Below, in pieces: positions 1 through 8,707 of a stretch of 64,000 bases of DNA. The translations under genes were made by a program, and so were the position numbers. Below the pieces are notes generated by a model. That model searched no databases. It saw nothing but the letters and a program-made list of their open reading frames with translations, and was not told the origin of the DNA. The stretch lies in assembly GCF_002159495.1 (NCBI RefSeq), contig NZ_NFIT01000004.1, positions 62,001-126,000 on the forward strand. The letters run 5' to 3'. Position 1 is the first letter of the stretch, and each line of letters begins with the position of its first letter. Source of the stretch: Olsenella sp. An293 (lineage in GTDB: Bacteria > Actinomycetota > Coriobacteriia > Coriobacteriales > Atopobiaceae).

Positions 1-1035
1 GCGCGCCGCACGGACATGCGGTTCTGCGTAAGCGTCCCCGTCTTGTCCGAGCAGATGACCGAGGTCGAGCCCAGCGTCTCCACCGCAGGGAGCTTGCGGA
101 TGAGGGCGTGGCGCTCGGCCATGTTGCGCACGCCGCGCGTGAGCGTGAGGGTGACGATGAGCTGCAGGGTCTCCGGCACGGCCGCCACCGCCAGCGAGAC
201 CGCGGCGAGCATCATGGCCCAGAACTCCTCGCCCTGCTGAAGACCGGTGGCAAACAGGGCCGCAGCGGCGAGCACGGCGACCGCGCTCACCCCGTGCACC
301 ACGCGGGCGAGCCTGCGCTGCAGGGGCGTCTGCATCTTCTGGGCGTCGTTCAGGAAGAAGGCGATGCGTCCCATCTCGCTCGCCATGCCCGTGGCGGTGA
401 TCACGGCGCGCGCGTTGCCCGCCGTGACGAGACAGCCCGAGAAGACCATGTTCGCGCGGTCACCCACGGGGGCGTCCCTCTCCGCGAGGGCATCCGCGTC
501 CTTCTCCGCCGGCTCGGACTCGCCGGTGAGCGAGGACTCGTCCACCGCGAGGCCCGTCGACTCGATGAGGCGCGCATCCGCCGGCACGAGGTCGCCGGTC
601 TTGAGCAGGACCACATCCCCGGGCACCACGGCCACGGTGTCGACCTCCGCGCGCACGCCGTCGCGCAGCACGAGGCAGGTGGGGCTGTTGAGGTCGCGCA
701 GGGCATCGAGCGCGCGCTCGGCGCCGCGCTCCTGCGTCACGGCCAAAACGACGTTCATGGCTATGACGGCCAGGATGACGACGGGCTCCACGTAGCCGTG
801 GCCCTCGCGCACCGCCAGTGCGAGAGAGCCCCGCGGCGAGCAGCAGGATGAGGTTGGCTACGTCCTTGAACTGCCGGAGCACCATGGAGGGCAGGGACTC
901 TGGCCGTGCCTGCTGGTACTCGTTGGGCCCATGCTGGGCGGTGAGGTCTTTGACCTGCTGGCCGGTGAGCCCGTAGTCCGGGTTTGAGGAGAGTTTTTCG
1001 ATGGTCTGAGCTGCGGTGATGCTCCAGTATTTCAT
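1..1035 (-). pseudogene. Cation-transporting P-type ATPase, N-terminal part, frameshifted
   Basis: Codes for the N-terminal cation-ATPase domain (KYWSITAAQTIEKL start, LTAQHGPNEY), the first membrane segments and the phosphorylation motif DKTGTLTQN at about 33-47; the rest lies beyond the window edge. The reading frame breaks inside the GAGAGA run at 821-829: upstream ends ...LLLAAGLS in one frame and the expected ALAVREGHGYVEPV continues in another, so one base is extra. The conserved PEGL of this family reads PETL here. A GAGGGAC ribosome site precedes the ATG. Either a true pseudogene or a sequencing indel in the dinucleotide run. Probably exported Ca2+ or another cation; the ion cannot be told from this fragment. 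Confidence 0.8.
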
Positions 1036-1158
1036 GTCCCTCGTTTCGTGTTCGGGGGGCGGATACTCTTACTTTAATACCATCGAAATACTAGGATTAT
1101 GCGGCGACGGCAGCCGGAGCCAGAACCTCTCCACAGGTCGTGAGCTGCGGCGCATTGC

Positions 1159-1193
1159 GTCGGCGCCGCGACAGGCCGCGTCGCGGCGCCGAC
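1159..1193 (-). terminator. Strong GC hairpin after the AEC permease
   Basis: Perfect 13-bp arms (GTCGGCGCCGCGA and its complement) separated by 9 nt, 3' of the PTS/AEC operon. There is no T-tract, so intrinsic termination is likely but not certain. The rest of the 188-bp gap up to the ATPase start shows nothing else clear. Confidence 0.55.
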
Positions 1194-1223
1194 CAGGTGT
1201 GGCCCCTGCGGAAGCGTCGCCCG

Positions 1224-2141
1224 CTAGGCGAGCAGGACGGCAGCTCCCAGGGAGATGAGCAGGGGCAGGGAGATGATCGAGAGGATGGTCGTGGCGCAGA
1301 CCGTGAGGACCGCGGTCTTGTAGTCGCCCTCGTACTGAGCGGCGTAGATCGCCACGTTGGCGCCCGTGGGGGCGGATGCCGCGATGAGCAGCGCGAGCCC
1401 GACCTCGCCGTGGCCCCACGGGAGCGCGGCGAGCAGAAGCAGCGAGAGCAGCGGCACCACCACCAGGCGCATGCCGCAGACCGCCCACACGCCCCCGGAC
1501 GTCGCAAAGTCCCGCAGCTTCACCTGGGCGAGATACGAGCCGCAGACGATCATCGCCGCCGGGGTGTTGAGCCCGGCGATCGTGGCGAGCACGTCGCTCG
1601 CGAAGGCGGGTTCGGGCGCGCCCAGGGCATACAGCGCGAGCCCCAGCGCAAACGAGATGATGATGGGGTTGGTCATGACGGCGCGCGGCCTCACGCTCGC
1701 GCGGTCCCCCGTGATCATGAGCACGCCCACGCTCGCCTGCAGGGCGTTGAGCCACCCGATCATGCAGACGATGTAGATGACCGCCCCCTCCCCCATCGCG
1801 GCCTCGACGAGCGGGATGCCCACGAAGCCCGCGTTGGAGAACGCGGAAGAGAACGCCAGGAGCCCGTCGCGGCGAAACGCCACGCGCGAGACGACGATGG
1901 CAAGCGCCAGAAGCGCGAGCGCGAGAAAGAACGTCTCCACGATGACCTGCGTGGTCCGCGCGGTGCGCTCGGTCCAGAGACTCCGCACGATGACCACCGG
2001 AATCACGACGTAGAGCAGCAGCGACCCCAGGTCCTTGGCGCCCGGGCCGCCCATGCGCCCCGTCTTGAACAGCGCCACGCCAACCGCCATGAGCACGAAC
2101 ATCTGGGCGATCTGAGCAAAGATGACGGTCCCGTAGCTCAC
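1224..2141 (-). CDS. AEC-family (auxin efflux carrier-like) permease
   Basis: A 305-residue membrane protein with about ten hydrophobic segments and the AEC pattern: MFVLMAVGVALFKTGRM at the N-terminus, SSAFSNAGFVGIPLVEA in the middle and a final APTGANVAIYAAQYEGDY block. Family members export or take up organic acids and related anions. The start is GTG at 2141, overlapping the stop of the upstream gene in a GTGA junction, with GGAGGAG upstream; longer in-frame starts would run into the upstream gene. It is the last gene of the PTS operon, so it may move a product or acid derived from the PTS substrate (inference). Confidence 0.85.
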   Translation of the reverse strand: MSYGTVIFAQIAQMFVLMAVGVALFKTGRMGGPGAKDLGSLLLYVVIPVVIVRSLWTERTARTTQVIVETFFLALALLALAIVVSRVAFRRDGLLAFSSAFSNAGFVGIPLVEAAMGEGAVIYIVCMIGWLNALQASVGVLMITGDRASVRPRAVMTNPIIISFALGLALYALGAPEPAFASDVLATIAGLNTPAAMIVCGSYLAQVKLRDFATSGGVWAVCGMRLVVVPLLSLLLLAALPWGHGEVGLALLIAASAPTGANVAIYAAQYEGDYKTAVLTVCATTILSIISLPLLISLGAAVLLA

Positions 2142-2596
2142 CTCTCGCCATCTCCTCCCAGACGCTCCGAGCAGATCCTGGCCAGGGTCCTGCGGTGGGC
2201 GTCGGTGCGCTTGCCAGCGTAGACCTCGAGAAAGCCCATCTTGGTGCCGGACACCACCGCGTCGACGCGCAGGCCGCCCAGCCCGCCGGCGGCCTTGAGC
2301 GACGAGACGTCCTCCCAGCGACCCGCGCACGAGAGCTTGGTCGCCCACGTCGACCCAAACGCCGCAATGCCCCGGTCCGTCACGAGCAGCGCGCCCGTGG
2401 CCCGCTCGGGCACGGGGACAAACTCGTGAAAGACGGAGAGCTCGCCGAGAAGGACGAGCAGCACCTCGTCGTCTTGCTCGAGCAGCGCACTGGCACCCGC
2501 GAGGTTGGCGCGCGCCGCCCGGCCCGGATGGACCCCGTCCGCCCGAAGCAGCGCGGCCACGTCCGCGCGCAGGCCCGCCGCGCTACTCGTCGTCAT
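2138..2596 (-). CDS. Small soluble protein, possibly PH-like (YokE type)
   Basis: 152 residues, no signal peptide or membrane segment. The centre (GALLVTDRGIAAFGSTWATK, then WEDVSSLKAAGGL and GTKMGFLEVYAGK) follows the pattern of bacterial PH domains: a 'lets cells see a tagged fold' strand (VTDRG), a strand with a D/S turn, then a basic strand. That assignment is tentative. Its start overlaps the end of the EIIA gene by 14 bp and its stop overlaps the AEC permease start by 3-4 bp, so it is translationally coupled to both. The role in the PTS operon is unknown. ATG at 2596 is preferred over GTG at 2599; the ribosome site is weak. Confidence 0.6.
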   Translation of the reverse strand: MTTSSAAGLRADVAALLRADGVHPGRAARANLAGASALLEQDDEVLLVLLGELSVFHEFVPVPERATGALLVTDRGIAAFGSTWATKLSCAGRWEDVSSLKAAGGLGGLRVDAVVSGTKMGFLEVYAGKRTDAHRRTLARICSERLGGDGER

Positions 2597-2987
2597 CACC
2601 CATCTCGAAGGTGAGGTCGTTCATGACGACGACGCCCTGACGCGCCTCCTCGACCATGCCCCTGACCTCGTCGAGGGTGACGTCGCCCGTCACCATGGCG
2701 AGCTGAAGGAGCAGCGGGAGGTTCATGCCGGCGACAAGGACGGTGTTCTCGCGCTCGAGCCAGGGCATCACCGTCTGGTTGGCGCTGCCGCCCATGAGGT
2801 CGGAGCAGATCACGACCTGCTCGTCACCGCAGGCGTCGAAGAACGCCGAGACGTCCTCGGCGAGCCCCTGGGCACCGCGCTCGATGGAGACGCAGGCGGA
2901 GGACACCTCCCTCATCCCAAAGAAGTTGGAGAGGACGCTGGCCATTCCGGCGGCGAGGTCCCCGTGGCTCACGAGCAGCAGCTTCAT
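2583..2987 (-). CDS. PTS mannose-family component IIA
   Basis: A 134-residue cytoplasmic phosphocarrier. MKLLLVSHGDLAAGM holds the phosphorylated histidine (His8), and CSDLMGGSANQ plus NLPLLLQL are the typical EIIA-Man segments. It takes phosphate from HPr and passes it to IIB. The second ATG (2987) is chosen because AGGAG lies 5 nt upstream; the ATG just before it is too close. Fourth PTS gene of the operon, after IID. It is a free domain, not fused to IIB as in some mannose systems. Confidence 0.93.
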   Translation of the reverse strand: MKLLLVSHGDLAAGMASVLSNFFGMREVSSACVSIERGAQGLAEDVSAFFDACGDEQVVICSDLMGGSANQTVMPWLERENTVLVAGMNLPLLLQLAMVTGDVTLDEVRGMVEEARQGVVVMNDLTFEMGDDDE

Positions 2988-3050
2988 CATGACTCCTGTC
3001 AAAAACGGGGGTGGGCCGCCCCATGACGGCCCACCCGAGGCTCACGCGTG

Positions 3051-3887
3051 CTAGGCGCAGATTCCGAGGGCGCCGAGAACGATGGCGACGATCATGACGA
3101 TCCAGACCATCTTTCCAGGGCTCATGCCCTTGATGTCCAGCCCGAGATAGATGGCAAGCATGGTGACGAGGTTCATGAAGCTCGGGAGGATCCCGTTCAG
3201 AAGCTCGTCGAGGTTCTGGGTGAGGTCGCCAACCGTCCAGGAGATCGCGAGGTGCACGTCAACCGTCGAGACCGTGAGGGCACCGATGACGATGATGCCG
3301 AGGATGGCGCAGGCGTCTGTCAGGTGCGCGAGGGAGCGGCTCTTCTCGGTGATAAACGAGATGCCCTTGTCGTAGACCGTGTAGGACAGACGCCAGAACA
3401 CGAGCCAGAGCAGGATGTTCACGGCAATGGCCATGAACCAGCCCACGAGCGAGCCCTCGAGCGCCGAGTAGGACGCGATGGCCCCCACGACCGTGGGGAG
3501 AAGGACCCACACGATCGAGTCGCCGAGGCCGGCGAGCGGGCCCATGAGGCCGGTGCGGACGTCGACCGCCGTCTGGGTGGCGTCCGGGTCGCGCGTGGTC
3601 TCGATGGCGAGGGCGGCCATGAGGATCAGTCGACCGAACCAGGGGTGCGTGTTGAAGAACTTGTAATAGGACTTGTACTTCTCGCTCAGGACCTGATCGT
3701 CCGGATAGAGCTTCTTCATGGCGGGGTGCATCGACCAGACCCAGCCCGCCGACTGCATGGTCTCGTAGTTGAAGCAGATCTGGGCGCTCATCACGTAGCG
3801 AAGCAGCACCTGGGAGAGGTCCTTCTTGGTGAGGCGCTCCACTCCCTGCTGCGGCGCCTGGGCGCCGGTGGTCTCGACGTTACTCAT
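3051..3887 (-). CDS. PTS mannose/fructose/sorbose-family component IID
   Basis: 278 residues. LTKKDLSQVLLRYVMSAQICFNYETMQSAG and GLMGPLAGLGDSIVW are hallmark IID sequences; the C-terminus ends in a membrane anchor (GKMVWIVMIVAIVLGALGICA). With IIC it forms the sugar channel. The ATG overlaps the end of IIC by 8 bp, showing coupling. The specific sugar cannot be told from sequence. Confidence 0.93.
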   Translation of the reverse strand: MSNVETTGAQAPQQGVERLTKKDLSQVLLRYVMSAQICFNYETMQSAGWVWSMHPAMKKLYPDDQVLSEKYKSYYKFFNTHPWFGRLILMAALAIETTRDPDATQTAVDVRTGLMGPLAGLGDSIVWVLLPTVVGAIASYSALEGSLVGWFMAIAVNILLWLVFWRLSYTVYDKGISFITEKSRSLAHLTDACAILGIIVIGALTVSTVDVHLAISWTVGDLTQNLDELLNGILPSFMNLVTMLAIYLGLDIKGMSPGKMVWIVMIVAIVLGALGICA

Positions 3888-4674
3888 CTTCCATGTCACC
3901 CCCAGCAACGGCAACGGCCGGCATCGCGGAATCCTTCTCGAGGTCCTGGAACACGTAGACGCAGATCACGACGCCGATCAGGGCGATCGCGAGCACGCTG
4001 AGCCCCGCGTAGGAGGCAAGGACGTAGCCCAGGATCAGGAAGTAGCCGTACTTCTTGATGGGCAGGTAGTGCAGCAGGATGGCAAAGCCCATCGCGGGGA
4101 GCATGCCCGCGGCGACGTCAAGGCCGGTGGAGAGCCACGCCGGGAAGTTGTTGACGAGCATCTCGACGGCGCCGGAGCCGGCGGTCATGAGGATGGCGAT
4201 CGGCAGCGCGTTGAGGCCGAGCATCGCAATCTGGGACGCCCAGGTCCAGGTGGCCATGCCCTTCCAGTTGCAGTTGTCGGAGCACGCCATGGCGCGGTGG
4301 ATGAAGAACGAGCCGCTCATCTTGCCGAGGACGTCGAGCTGGACGCCGAGCGCGGCAACGGGCACGCCAACGGCGAGCGCCGTGGAGAGCGCCTCGTCGC
4401 CCGCCTGGCCCATGCCGATGGCGAAGACGGTGCCGGCGATGCAGCCGAGCTGGTAGTTGGGAACCGAGGACCCGCCGTAGCCGGCGAGGCCGAGGCTCAT
4501 GAGGCACATCGTTCCGCCGACGAGAAGACCGGTGTTGAGGTCGCCCATCACAAGACCGCAGAACGCTCCGATGCCCACGACCTGTGCGTAGTACAGAATC
4601 TGCAAGTTGTACTTGTGCCACGTCATCAACGCCGTGAACAGCGTGATGACGACTATCTGAAACACGTTGAACAT
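3880..4674 (-). CDS. PTS mannose/fructose/sorbose-family component IIC
   Basis: 264 residues, about seven to eight membrane segments, with IIC-Man features: N-terminal VFQIVVITLFTALMTWHKYNLQ, then GLVMGDLNTGLLVGGTMCLMSLG and VPVAALGVQLDVLGK. ATG at 4674 has AGGGGG 6 nt upstream; the GTG one codon earlier is too close to it. Forms the membrane sugar path with IID, and lies between IIB and IID in the operon. Confidence 0.92.
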   Translation of the reverse strand: MFNVFQIVVITLFTALMTWHKYNLQILYYAQVVGIGAFCGLVMGDLNTGLLVGGTMCLMSLGLAGYGGSSVPNYQLGCIAGTVFAIGMGQAGDEALSTALAVGVPVAALGVQLDVLGKMSGSFFIHRAMACSDNCNWKGMATWTWASQIAMLGLNALPIAILMTAGSGAVEMLVNNFPAWLSTGLDVAAGMLPAMGFAILLHYLPIKKYGYFLILGYVLASYAGLSVLAIALIGVVICVYVFQDLEKDSAMPAVAVAGGDMEDE

Positions 4675-4740
4675 CACAGACCCCCTTCTTTGTTCGTAGT
4701 TGTCAGTGCTTGCCCTTGCCCATAATCGCGTCTGTCGCCT

Positions 4741-5226
4741 CTAGCCGAGCAGCGACCCCACGTCCTGCTCCGTGTCGCCGGGCAGGAACCGAACCGTGAT
4801 CTTCACACCCCCATCCCTCATCTCGCGCAGCATGTCCCTCTCCTCGTCTGAGACGCGAACGGTCTTGTCGAGAACCGTCACGTTGCCGGTGTTCTGGGTC
4901 ACGTTGCCCAGGTTGAGCTGGGGCATGGGAACTCCCGCGCGGAACAGCTCGTAGGCGCTGCGGATGTAGCGGAAGACGCAGAAGACGCGCTGGTTCGCGT
5001 ACTTGCCGGCAAGGATGTTGTTTGTCGCCTTGGTGCAGTCAATGACCGAGAGGGCAACGCCGGGCGGGCAGGCCATCTTGAGCGACGCGCGCACGACGTC
5101 ATTGGTCGAGGCAGGACCGTCGACCACCATGGCGCGCGTTGCCTTGGAGATGGGCACCCATTGGGTTGCCACGATGCCGTGCAGCATGCGGTCGTCGACC
5201 CTGAAGTGAATGATTCCGGTTTCCAT
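4741..5226 (-). CDS. PTS mannose/fructose/sorbose-family component IIB
   Basis: 161 residues, the usual size. The N-terminus reads HFRVDDRMLHGIVATQWVP, matching the IIB active-site loop with phosphorylated His16. GGAGAG precedes the ATG. IIB passes phosphate from IIA to the sugar entering through IIC/IID. First PTS gene of the operon, 64 bp after the MBL-fold gene. Confidence 0.93.
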   Translation of the reverse strand: METGIIHFRVDDRMLHGIVATQWVPISKATRAMVVDGPASTNDVVRASLKMACPPGVALSVIDCTKATNNILAGKYANQRVFCVFRYIRSAYELFRAGVPMPQLNLGNVTQNTGNVTVLDKTVRVSDEERDMLREMRDGGVKITVRFLPGDTEQDVGSLLG

Positions 5227-5290
5227 GTCTCTCCTATCCTTGTCCGTGGCCGTGGAACAACGTGGTCGCGGCCCTCTGTGCGCTCCGACC

Positions 5291-6118
5291 CTAGCGAATG
5301 CGGTCGGCGAGGTAGAGCAGGTTGCCCTCGCGACCGTCGACGCGACGGCCCGTCGCGGGGTCGGTCTTGGCCGCCCGCAGGCACGGCGCCCCGTTATGCT
5401 CCGCAGGCTCCGCGGCGTCCTTCCCGGCGAGCACGAGGTCGCAGAGCTCCAGGTTGTCCTCGAGGACGCGCTTGGTCGAGGCGCAGGTCCCGTGCTGACG
5501 GAGCACGATGGCATAGCGCCCCTCGTGCTCCTTGAGGCGCAGCAGGCTCTCTCGATAGCGCTCGACCGTCGTGGAGTGGGGCAGCATGATGAGCGTGCCC
5601 ACGCCGCAGGCATCGCCAAAGATCGCGATGCCCTCCTCCACGACGAGCGGCACCATCATGCCCGGGGTGTGCCCGGGAACGGCGATCATCTCGACGGTGA
5701 CGTCCCCCAGGTCGAAGACGTCGCCGTCCGCCAGGGGCCGCATGACGCTTGCGTCAACCCCGGCGAAGTCCTCCGGCACCACGTCCTTGAAGTCAGGGTG
5801 GCCGCACGAGTCGACCTTGGCGCGGCGACGCTCGAGGGAGCAGAACTCCTCGTAAATCTCGATGTCGAGAGGACTCATGCGACAACTTTCGAACTGCGCG
5901 GCACCGGCGGCATGGTCGATGTGGCCATGCGTGATCACGACGTCATAGGGCTTGCCGTCGAGCAGACCCTCGACATAGCCCCGCAGATCGCCGACGCCAT
6001 AGCCGGTGTCGATGAGCAGGGCGCGGTCTGAGCCCTCAACGAGATACATGCAGACGTCACCGTTCCCGCAGATGCGACGAACGTGTCCCGAAATCGTCTC
6101 GGTGTAAAAGTGAACCAT
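5291..6118 (-). CDS. Metallo-beta-lactamase-fold hydrolase
   Basis: 275 residues with the MBL zinc motif THGHIDHAAG (HxHxDH), VPGHTPG (third metal His) and FGDACGVG (bridging Asp). First gene of the PTS operon and divergent from the RpiR regulator, so it probably acts on the imported sugar derivative or a lactone of it, or removes a toxic by-product; the substrate is unknown. Family members include lactonases, glyoxalases II and other hydrolases. Confidence 0.85.
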   Translation of the reverse strand: MVHFYTETISGHVRRICGNGDVCMYLVEGSDRALLIDTGYGVGDLRGYVEGLLDGKPYDVVITHGHIDHAAGAAQFESCRMSPLDIEIYEEFCSLERRRAKVDSCGHPDFKDVVPEDFAGVDASVMRPLADGDVFDLGDVTVEMIAVPGHTPGMMVPLVVEEGIAIFGDACGVGTLIMLPHSTTVERYRESLLRLKEHEGRYAIVLRQHGTCASTKRVLEDNLELCDLVLAGKDAAEPAEHNGAPCLRAAKTDPATGRRVDGREGNLLYLADRIR

Positions 6119-6174
6119 GGCCTTCTCCCAACGTCTCTAAGCTATGGCGTCATCCGTGGGCCCATAGTACGAGT

Positions 6175-6354
6175 ATTGAATGGTACATCCATCCATTCGT
6201 CGGTAAACGGTAATTTCATTCAATCAATCGCTCGCTGCAGGTTTGAGCTGACATACCGGAAACACCATGATTTAGCGTGCGTTTTGTTGTATTGTGGGCA
6301 TAAGTTGCAAGGGTGCTGAATGATTAATTCTCATTTTGCATCATCGGTGAACGG
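6175..6354. promoter_or_regulatory. Divergent control region of the PTS operon and rpiR-type gene
   Basis: The 272-bp gap between the two divergent genes is AT-rich compared with its surroundings. It holds an inverted repeat (ATTGAATG at 6175-6182 and CATTCAAT at 6217-6224) and a direct repeat (TCGGTAAACGG at 6200-6210, TCGGTGAACGG at 6344-6354), each followed within a few bases by TCATTCA. These are the obvious candidate operators for the adjacent regulator. No convincing -35/-10 pair could be fixed by eye. Confidence 0.5.
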
Positions 6355-6390
6355 CTCATTCATTCACTGCATTCGAGAACGAGGTCCCCC

Positions 6391-7143
6391 ATGGATGCCC
6401 TCTCCCTCATCGAGCTGCACAGAGACAGCTACACCGCTCGCGAACTCGAGGTGTACGAGGCCGTCAAGGCCCATCCGGAGGCCGTCCTCGGAAGCAACGC
6501 CACGCAGTTCTCCGAGGTGAACGGCTTCTCCCAGAGCGCTGTGAGCCGCTTTTGCAAGCGCGCGGGCTTCGAGGGGTACGGCGACTTCCGCATGGCCATG
6601 CACCAAGCGGTCTACCAGCGCAGCCACGATCAGTCAACCCGGCGCGAGGGCAGCTACTCAGAGGACGTCTTCAGGCTCAGCTCCCTGATTGAGGAGTCGG
6701 TTGACCAGGCCGAGGTCAGCCATCTCGTGGCGAGGATTCGCTCCTCCCGGCGCACCTACGTGCTCGGCATGGGCGCGAGCAGCATCTCGGCACGCGTTCT
6801 TGCGCTCGGCCTCACGTTGAGGTCCGTCCCATCGGAGTTCGTCGAGACCGGCTGGGAGGAGGAGTCGCTCCACTGCGTGGACAACGAGGACACCTATGTC
6901 ATCTTCTCGGCGAAGAATCCCTCGTTCAGCGGTTTTCTCGCAACCGTGTCTGGCCTGCGACCCGAGATGCGTCCGCACGTCGCGCTCGTGAGCCTCACCG
7001 ACCACCACCCGCTCAAGGACTTTGTGGACCAAAACATCGTGCTGCCGCACAATGCCGCGGCCGGCAGCGCGTACCTTGACTCCTTCGTCTCCTCGACCCT
7101 CTTTGCCGAGCTGCTGGCAAACCTTGTCGGGCAGGATGACTAA
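6391..7143 (+). CDS. RpiR-family transcriptional regulator (HTH plus SIS domain)
   Basis: 250 residues. Residues 1 to about 77 form the RpiR winged helix-turn-helix (GSNATQFSEVNGFSQSAVSRFCKRAGFEGYGDFR), and about 105-235 a SIS sugar-phosphate-binding domain (YVLGMGASSISARVLALGL). Such proteins sense phosphorylated sugars. Divergent from the PTS operon, which it very likely controls. No kinase or isomerase accompanies it here. Confidence 0.9.
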   Translation: MDALSLIELHRDSYTARELEVYEAVKAHPEAVLGSNATQFSEVNGFSQSAVSRFCKRAGFEGYGDFRMAMHQAVYQRSHDQSTRREGSYSEDVFRLSSLIEESVDQAEVSHLVARIRSSRRTYVLGMGASSISARVLALGLTLRSVPSEFVETGWEEESLHCVDNEDTYVIFSAKNPSFSGFLATVSGLRPEMRPHVALVSLTDHHPLKDFVDQNIVLPHNAAAGSAYLDSFVSSTLFAELLANLVGQDD

Positions 7144-7180
7144 CAGCCCTGCGCTTCCCTGAGAGCTGAGAGCTGCGCCC

Positions 7181-7209
7181 GGCGCCGGCCCGCGTGTACC
7201 GCGGGCGCC
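7181..7209 (+). terminator. GC hairpin after the RpiR gene
   Basis: GGCGCCGGCCCGCG pairs imperfectly with CGCGGGCGCC across a short loop, 40 nt past the stop. No U-tract. Confidence 0.35.
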
Positions 7210-7255
7210 GCTTGCCGTATGATTGAGCACGTCATGCGCTCCCGAGGAGGTTCCC

Positions 7256-7513
7256 ATGGACATCGTGTCCATCGTGCTTGGCGTGCTCGCGCTCGTCACC
7301 GCGTTCACGCCGTTCATCTGGCTGCAGGTCATCGGCGGCTTCGTGGGCATCGCCGGCATCGTGCTCGCGCGGCGCGCCAAGAAGGCCGACTACCGCAAGA
7401 GCCTCACCACGGCCATCGGCATGCTGTGCTCCGTCACGGGCGCGCTGCTGTGCTTCCTCGCGCCGGTGCTCTCCGCCGCGAGCAACATCGCGCTGTTTTT
7501 CATGACGCGGTAG
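7256..7513 (+). CDS. Small membrane protein, unknown function
   Basis: 85 residues with three hydrophobic segments (DIVSIVLGVLALVTAFTPF, VIGGFVGIAGIVLA, and the C-terminal SVTGALLCFLAPVLSAASNIALFF) separated by a basic loop RRAKKADYRKS. GAGGAGG lies 5 nt before the ATG. It resembles the many short DUF4190-like membrane proteins of Actinomycetota; no function can be given. Confidence 0.7.
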   Translation: MDIVSIVLGVLALVTAFTPFIWLQVIGGFVGIAGIVLARRAKKADYRKSLTTAIGMLCSVTGALLCFLAPVLSAASNIALFFMTR

Positions 7514-7578
7514 GGGCCACCGCGCGCCGCGGACGCGATTGACAACTGCGCAGCCGATCAAGACGCTTTTCGACCCTC

Positions 7579-7593
7579 AATTGTTGCCCGGTC
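7579..7593 (+). promoter_or_regulatory. Leader box shared with the YhcG gene
   Basis: AATTGTTGCCCGGTC, 61 bp before the RhuM start. The same box with one change lies 64 bp before the YhcG/DUF1016 gene at 10691. Both are followed 8 nt later by TACGCT or TACCCT and end in GAGARCGGAGG just before the ATG. Confidence 0.5.
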
Positions 7594-7639
7594 CATAGCG
7601 TACGCTTGTTCTCAACGGAACGAGAGAACGGAGGTACGC

Positions 7640-8605
7640 ATGGACGCGGGGAAGAGCATCGTTTTGTTTGAGTCGGCGGACGGGGCGGTCGAGCTGCCGG
7701 TGAGGCTCGACCCGGCACGGGAGGACGTCTGGCTGAGCCGCACGCAGCTCGCGACCCTCTTCGGCCGCGACGTCAAGACCATTGGCAAGCACATTGCCAA
7801 CGCGCTGTGCGAGGAGCTGGCCGGGTCCAAGAATCGAACTGTCGCAATAATTGCGACAGTTCAAACCGAGGGCTCAAGAGAGGTTGTCCGCCAGGTCGAG
7901 CACTACAGCCTCGACATGATTCTCTCCGTTGGCTACCGCGTGAAGTCCGCGCGCGGCGTGGAGTTCCGCCGCTGAGCCACGGACGTGCTGCGCCGCTATA
8001 TCGTCGCCGGCCACGCAGAGAACGAGCGGCGGCTCGAGCAGCTGGGGCAGGCTGCCAAGATCATGGCGCGCGTCCCCGAGAGCCTGGAGTCGCGCCAGAT
8101 CCTCGACATCGTCCAAAGCTACACCGCGGCGCTCGACCTGCTGGACGACTACGACCACCTCAGCGTGACGGCGCCCGAGGGCACGCCCTCCGCGCGCGAA
8201 ATCACCTATGAGGAGTGTCGCGAGGTGATTGGCTCCCTGCGCTTTGGCGGAGAGAGCACGCTCTTCGGCGTGGAGAAGGACGGGTCGTTCAAGGGCGCCA
8301 TCGGCAGCGTGTTCCAGAGCTTCGACGGGCATGACCTCTACCCCACCCTCGAGGAGAAGGCGGCCCACCTGCTCTACTTCGTGGTGAAGGACCACGGCTT
8401 CCTCGACGGCAACAAGCGCATCGCGGCGGCGGTCTTCCTGTACTTTCTCGATCGCAATGGCGCTCTGTTTACGTCAACGGGCGAGAAGGTCATCGACGAC
8501 AGCGCGCTCGTTGCCATGACCATCCTCATCGCCGAGTCAAAGCCGGAAGAGAAGGACGTGATGGTGGCACTGGTGATGCACTTCATACGGCAGGACAAAG
8601 GGTGA
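7640..8605 (+). pseudogene. RhuM-Fic/Doc fusion protein with an in-frame UGA at a conserved Trp
   Basis: The frame is open for 321 sense codons apart from one TGA at 7973-7975. Residues 1-111 are a RhuM domain (VWLSRTQLATLFGRDVKTIGKHI, VEHYSLDMILSVGYRVKSARGVEFRR). The family then has Trp in FRxWATxVLRRYI; here the codon is TGA and ATDVLRRYIVAGH follows in the same frame. The C-terminal third is a Doc-like Fic domain with HGFLDGNKRIAAA, the ATP-binding/AMPylation loop. Other Trp codons in the gene are TGG. Either a one-base nonsense mutation (TGG to TGA) or a read-through site. A GTG at 7985 could restart the C-terminal part but has no ribosome site. RhuM-Fic proteins are accessory, often near defence genes. 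Confidence 0.8.
7836..7862. repeat. Perfect palindrome inside the RhuM coding region
   Basis: 12-bp perfect arms GAACTGTCGCAA / TTGCGACAGTTC around TAA (TAA is out of the gene's frame). It lies between the start and the UGA and would fold in the mRNA. Confidence 0.85.
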
Positions 8606-8707
8606 TGTTCGGCGGCTGACGGATTGTCCCGTGGCTCCGGCGCCTGAGAAGCGGATCTGTGGGTATACAATAGGTGACGTAACGTCGCGTATTGATAGGA
8701 GCAGATC

